63,174 bases of DNA from Phycisphaerales bacterium. Lineage in GTDB: Bacteria; Planctomycetota; Phycisphaerae; Phycisphaerales; UBA1924. The stretch is taken from the NCBI GenBank assembly GCA_015487555.1, contig WFPK01000058.1, positions 1 to 63,174 on the forward strand. Direction: 5' to 3'. How positions within the stretch are numbered: the stretch's first letter is position 1; each line of letters begins with the position of its first letter. Positions 62,706 to 63,174 of this stretch are shown one piece after another. Position numbers and translations under genes: made by a program. The notes under the pieces are model-generated. The model was not told the origin of the DNA. It saw only the letters and a list, made by a program, of their open reading frames with translations, and made no database searches.

Positions 62706-63174
62706 AGTGTAATCGATCTCAGCCCGCAAGCAACCTGCAACAATGTATACTAGGTAATGATGAGAGGTCGCAGTGTAATCGATCTCAGCCCGCAAGCAAC
62801 CTGCAACATCATTGACGCAGACTATCGTGGTGAGTTGAGTGTAATCGATCTCAGCCCGCAAGCAACCTGCAACGATGTTCTCGAACGAACTGAGGCCGAG
62901 CTTGAGTGTAATCGATCTCAGCCCGCAAGCAACCTGCAACAATAAGTGGGACACACGCACACACCAGGCAAGTGTAATCGATCTCAGCCCGCAAGCAACC
63001 TGCAACGAGATTTGTCAGGACACGCCCCGACCACCTAGTGTAATCGATCTCAGCCCGCAAGCAACCTGCAACAGCGGGTTGTTTGGATTCGCCGCCGGGC
63101 CTTAGTGTAATCGATCTCAGCCCGCAAGCAACCTGCAACTAGGGGTGGTATGAGTATACTTCTCCAATCAGTGT
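62706..63174 (-). CRISPR. CRISPR array, 36-bp repeats, continues beyond the window
   Basis: Seven complete identical 36-bp repeats start at 62706, 62772, 62838, 62905, 62971, 63037 and 63104, and an eighth begins at 63170 and is cut by the window edge. On the plus strand the repeat starts AGTGTAATCGATCT and ends CAACCTGCAAC. The seven spacers are 30 or 31 bp and all differ. Because the tracrRNA anti-repeat is complementary to the minus-strand reading (starting GTTGCAGG, ending GATTACACT), the crRNA is transcribed on the minus strand, toward cas2. The last six bases, TACACT, sit where Neisseria II-C repeats carry a -10 element. The cas2-proximal repeat is not degenerate. Confidence 0.97.

Noticed and set aside
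62670..63138. Frames translated through the CRISPR array
   Set aside because: Their repeated peptide blocks come from the 36-bp repeats and do not indicate a protein gene.
1..63174. tRNA, rRNA or insertion-sequence genes
   Set aside because: I looked through the intergenic gaps and saw no cloverleaf-like or rRNA sequence and no transposase; a covariance-model scan would be needed to exclude them fully.

Overview
The window looks like a chromosomal segment of a Planctomycetota bacterium, most likely class Phycisphaerae. It is GC-rich, and several genes start with TTG or GTG behind a good Shine-Dalgarno. Five secreted proteins end in the C-terminal dockerin-like module (core NFFDISAFL, ending Gly-Cys-Pro/Ser) that I associate with Phycisphaerae. 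Long perfect inverted repeats of a kind I associate with planctomycete intergenic DNA sit in the queuosine cluster. Taxonomy is inferred from gene content only.

Layout. 0-6 kb: a D12-class adenine methylase and a two-gene RND efflux unit. 6-10.4 kb (mostly minus strand): a DegP/DegQ-type protease, the queC-queE-queD cluster with two large hairpins between its genes, and a zinc-ribbon membrane protein. 10.4-18.7 kb: trmB, a hotdog thioesterase, an AT-rich TIR/deoxyribosyltransferase-like gene, radA, and a giant AsmA-like protein. 18.8-24.2 kb: LOG-family protein, a lipoprotein, a Na+/Ca2+ exchanger, an HD-GYP protein and futalosine hydrolase. 24.4-29.9 kb: a pilM-N-O-P-like plus GspE/PilB operon for a type IV pilus or type II secretion platform. 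30-42.9 kb: acetyl-CoA synthetase, a PilZ/receiver/degenerate-HPt protein, an LpxR-like lipid A deacylase, purE-purK, a GT2 glycosyltransferase, mutY, an Nfu_N protein, the c-di-AMP pair cdaA-cdaR, and a solitary atpA.

43-51.5 kb is a cluster of five GC-type-dockerin secreted proteins. The first is broken by a TGG-to-TGA nonsense codon that its own internal duplicate makes obvious. 51.7-56.9 kb is accessory: an APC permease, an AAA+ ATPase with an unrecognised N-terminus, a WYL regulator with a palindromic candidate operator, and three small lipoproteins, two of them tandem paralogues.

57.1-63.2 kb is a compact CRISPR-Cas9 locus without csn2 or cas4, so II-C-like. It holds a large Cas9 (1330 aa), cas1, cas2 and an array of 36-bp repeats that runs off the window. 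A tracrRNA gene can be read directly on the minus strand: its near-consensus promoter overlaps the 5' leader of cas9, followed by a 37-nt anti-repeat, a nexus-like hairpin and a strong intrinsic terminator. The anti-repeat fixes the array's transcription direction as minus, toward cas2. The Cas9 HNH motif has Ala where Asp/Glu is expected next to the catalytic His. These points, with a possible leaderless cas1 promoter and the nearby WYL regulator, are the most interesting content of the window.
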